Shown here: one piece after another, positions 63,375 through 64,000 of the stretch
Numbering within the stretch: the first letter of the stretch is position 1
Layout of the letters: each line of letters starts with the position of its first letter
Assembly: GCF_010731815.2 (NCBI RefSeq)
Contig: NZ_AP022592.1
Location: 370,051-434,050 of the forward strand
DNA from: Mycolicibacterium arabiense
GTDB lineage: Bacteria; Actinomycetota; Actinomycetes; Mycobacteriales; Mycobacteriaceae
Length of the DNA stretch: 64,000 nt
Direction: 5' to 3'
Position numbers and translations under genes: made by a program
Notes under the pieces: model-generated
The model's input: only the letters and a program-made list of their open reading frames with translations
Database searches by the model: none
Told to the model about the DNA's origin: nothing

Positions 63375-63557
63375 GCCTCTCTGTGCGCCGAAGTCGTGGG
63401 CAGCCAACGGCGAGTCTTGAAGGCGACGAGTTGGGCGTTATCGGCGAAACCGCCGCGTCCCTGCAGAAGAAGTCGTGGTGACGAACAGACCGGCGCGAGA
63501 CTCGCCCACGGGTCCCGATCCGAGTCAAGATCTGGCTGGAATGCCCGGGCCGGCCGC

Positions 63558-64000
63558 TCACTTCGTTGTCTGCTGGGCGGCCCTGTATTCGGCGCGCACG
63601 CGGTCGTAGTCTTCGTCGGTCAGCGAGACGAGGTGGGTCACGGCGGCTGGTGACCACGCATACGAGACCCCCTTGCTGTGTTTCCAGGCATACGTCTCTT
63701 TGCTGCGCAGGTCTTCCTTCCAGGAGAGCACCTGATGGTCGTAGGTGGTGAGCGTGCGGCCTTTTCGTTTGGCGTTCACCCGATCCAGCAGCTCCTTCAA
63801 GCTGAAGGGGTGTGTGACGTTCGGGTCGGTTTTTTTCACCACGACCTGTCCGGTTGCGTCCGGGGACACCGCGACGACGAGATCAGCGCTGGTCATCTTC
63901 TTCACCGACCGTAGATTGATGTCGTAGATAGTCGCGATTCGGGCGACGTCACCGCCGGCGGTCTCTACCGCATCCATCATGGAGCGCAGCTCCTGATGAA
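63558..64000 (-). CDS. C-terminal part of an unidentified protein, running off the right edge
   Basis: The frame is open to the window edge (HQELRSMMDAVETAGG precedes the strongest part), so the start is outside. It reads DVARIATIYDINLRSVKKMT, LVVAVSPDATGQVVVKK, then HPFSLKELLDRVNAKRKGR, LTTYDHQVLSWKEDLRSK and a tail YAWSPAAVTHLVSLTDEDYD. The last part, a putative helix-turn-helix followed by YAWKHSKGVSYAWSP, resembles the C-terminus of DUF3644-type proteins associated with restriction or abortive-infection loci, but I am not sure. It is convergent with the CHAT cassette. Confidence 0.55.
   Translation of the reverse strand, partial: HQELRSMMDAVETAGGDVARIATIYDINLRSVKKMTSADLVVAVSPDATGQVVVKKTDPNVTHPFSLKELLDRVNAKRKGRTLTTYDHQVLSWKEDLRSKETYAWKHSKGVSYAWSPAAVTHLVSLTDEDYDRVRAEYRAAQQTTK

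Noticed and set aside
1..64000. tRNA or rRNA genes, insertion sequences, relaxase or VirB4-type genes
   Set aside because: I looked for their motifs in the translations and intergenic regions and recognised none; absence is only as good as reading by eye allows.

Overview
The window is high-GC DNA from a mycobacterial-type actinobacterium. It encodes PE, PPE and WXG100 proteins, a type VII (ESX) secretion locus, a WhiB regulator, DUF2510 and DUF732-like proteins and a RES toxin. It also carries a primase-polymerase type Rep and two ParA loci, so it is best read as part of a large plasmid (or integrated plasmid) of a Mycobacterium/Mycolicibacterium. I saw no rRNA, tRNA, CRISPR array, transposase, relaxase or VirB4-type gene; conjugation genes, if any, lie outside the window.

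Layout. 1-9 kb: accessory genes. These include a membrane beta-propeller protein (6.5-8.3 kb) and a broken, internally inverted copy of it (0.9-1.9 kb), two DUF2510 proteins, small zinc-ribbon proteins and membrane proteins. 8.5-9.7 kb: a RES/Xre-type toxin-antitoxin pair. 10.1-10.9 kb: a DUF4226-like secretion-associated protein. 11.2-19.5 kb: a minus-strand operon with coupled, overlapping genes, running from a WhiB regulator through two winged-helix proteins, a cupin, a helicase-associated-domain protein and a zinc-ribbon protein to a giant DNA methyltransferase-helicase that resembles phage P1 DarB. 19.9 kb: a divergent HTH regulator. 20.6-22.9 kb: two tandem secreted peptidoglycan hydrolases that share one duplicated N-terminal module and carry different catalytic domains.

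23.4-33 kb is the maintenance region: parA with an unusual partner (minus strand) and a CGTACG-rich candidate centromere, a second parAB pair (plus strand), DNA-binding accessory proteins and the Rep. A 22-bp perfect palindrome occurs at both ends of the first part of this region. 33.8-59 kb is a complete-looking ESX locus whose gene order matches ESX-2, without eccA: EspB/EspC/EspH-like accessory genes, a DUF5631-like protein, eccB, eccC, an HTH protein, PE, PPE, two WXG100 proteins, espG, espI, eccD, mycP and eccE. EspG would chaperone the PE/PPE pair, EccBCDE would form the membrane channel, EccC would select WXG100 substrates and MycP would sit outside the membrane.

59.7-63.4 kb holds a three-gene cassette: a TPR-CHAT caspase-like protein, a zinc-ribbon protein and a membrane protein. 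This is the best candidate here for an uncharacterised (perhaps defence or gated-protease) system. It is followed by the end of an unrelated minus-strand gene.

A caution applies to the whole window. At least a dozen otherwise well-conserved genes (including eccC, eccD, eccE, espI and the PPE gene) are interrupted by one- or two-base frame changes, mostly at short G or C runs. Either the consensus has homopolymer errors or the element is decaying; I describe such genes over their full reconstructed span and say where the frame changes.
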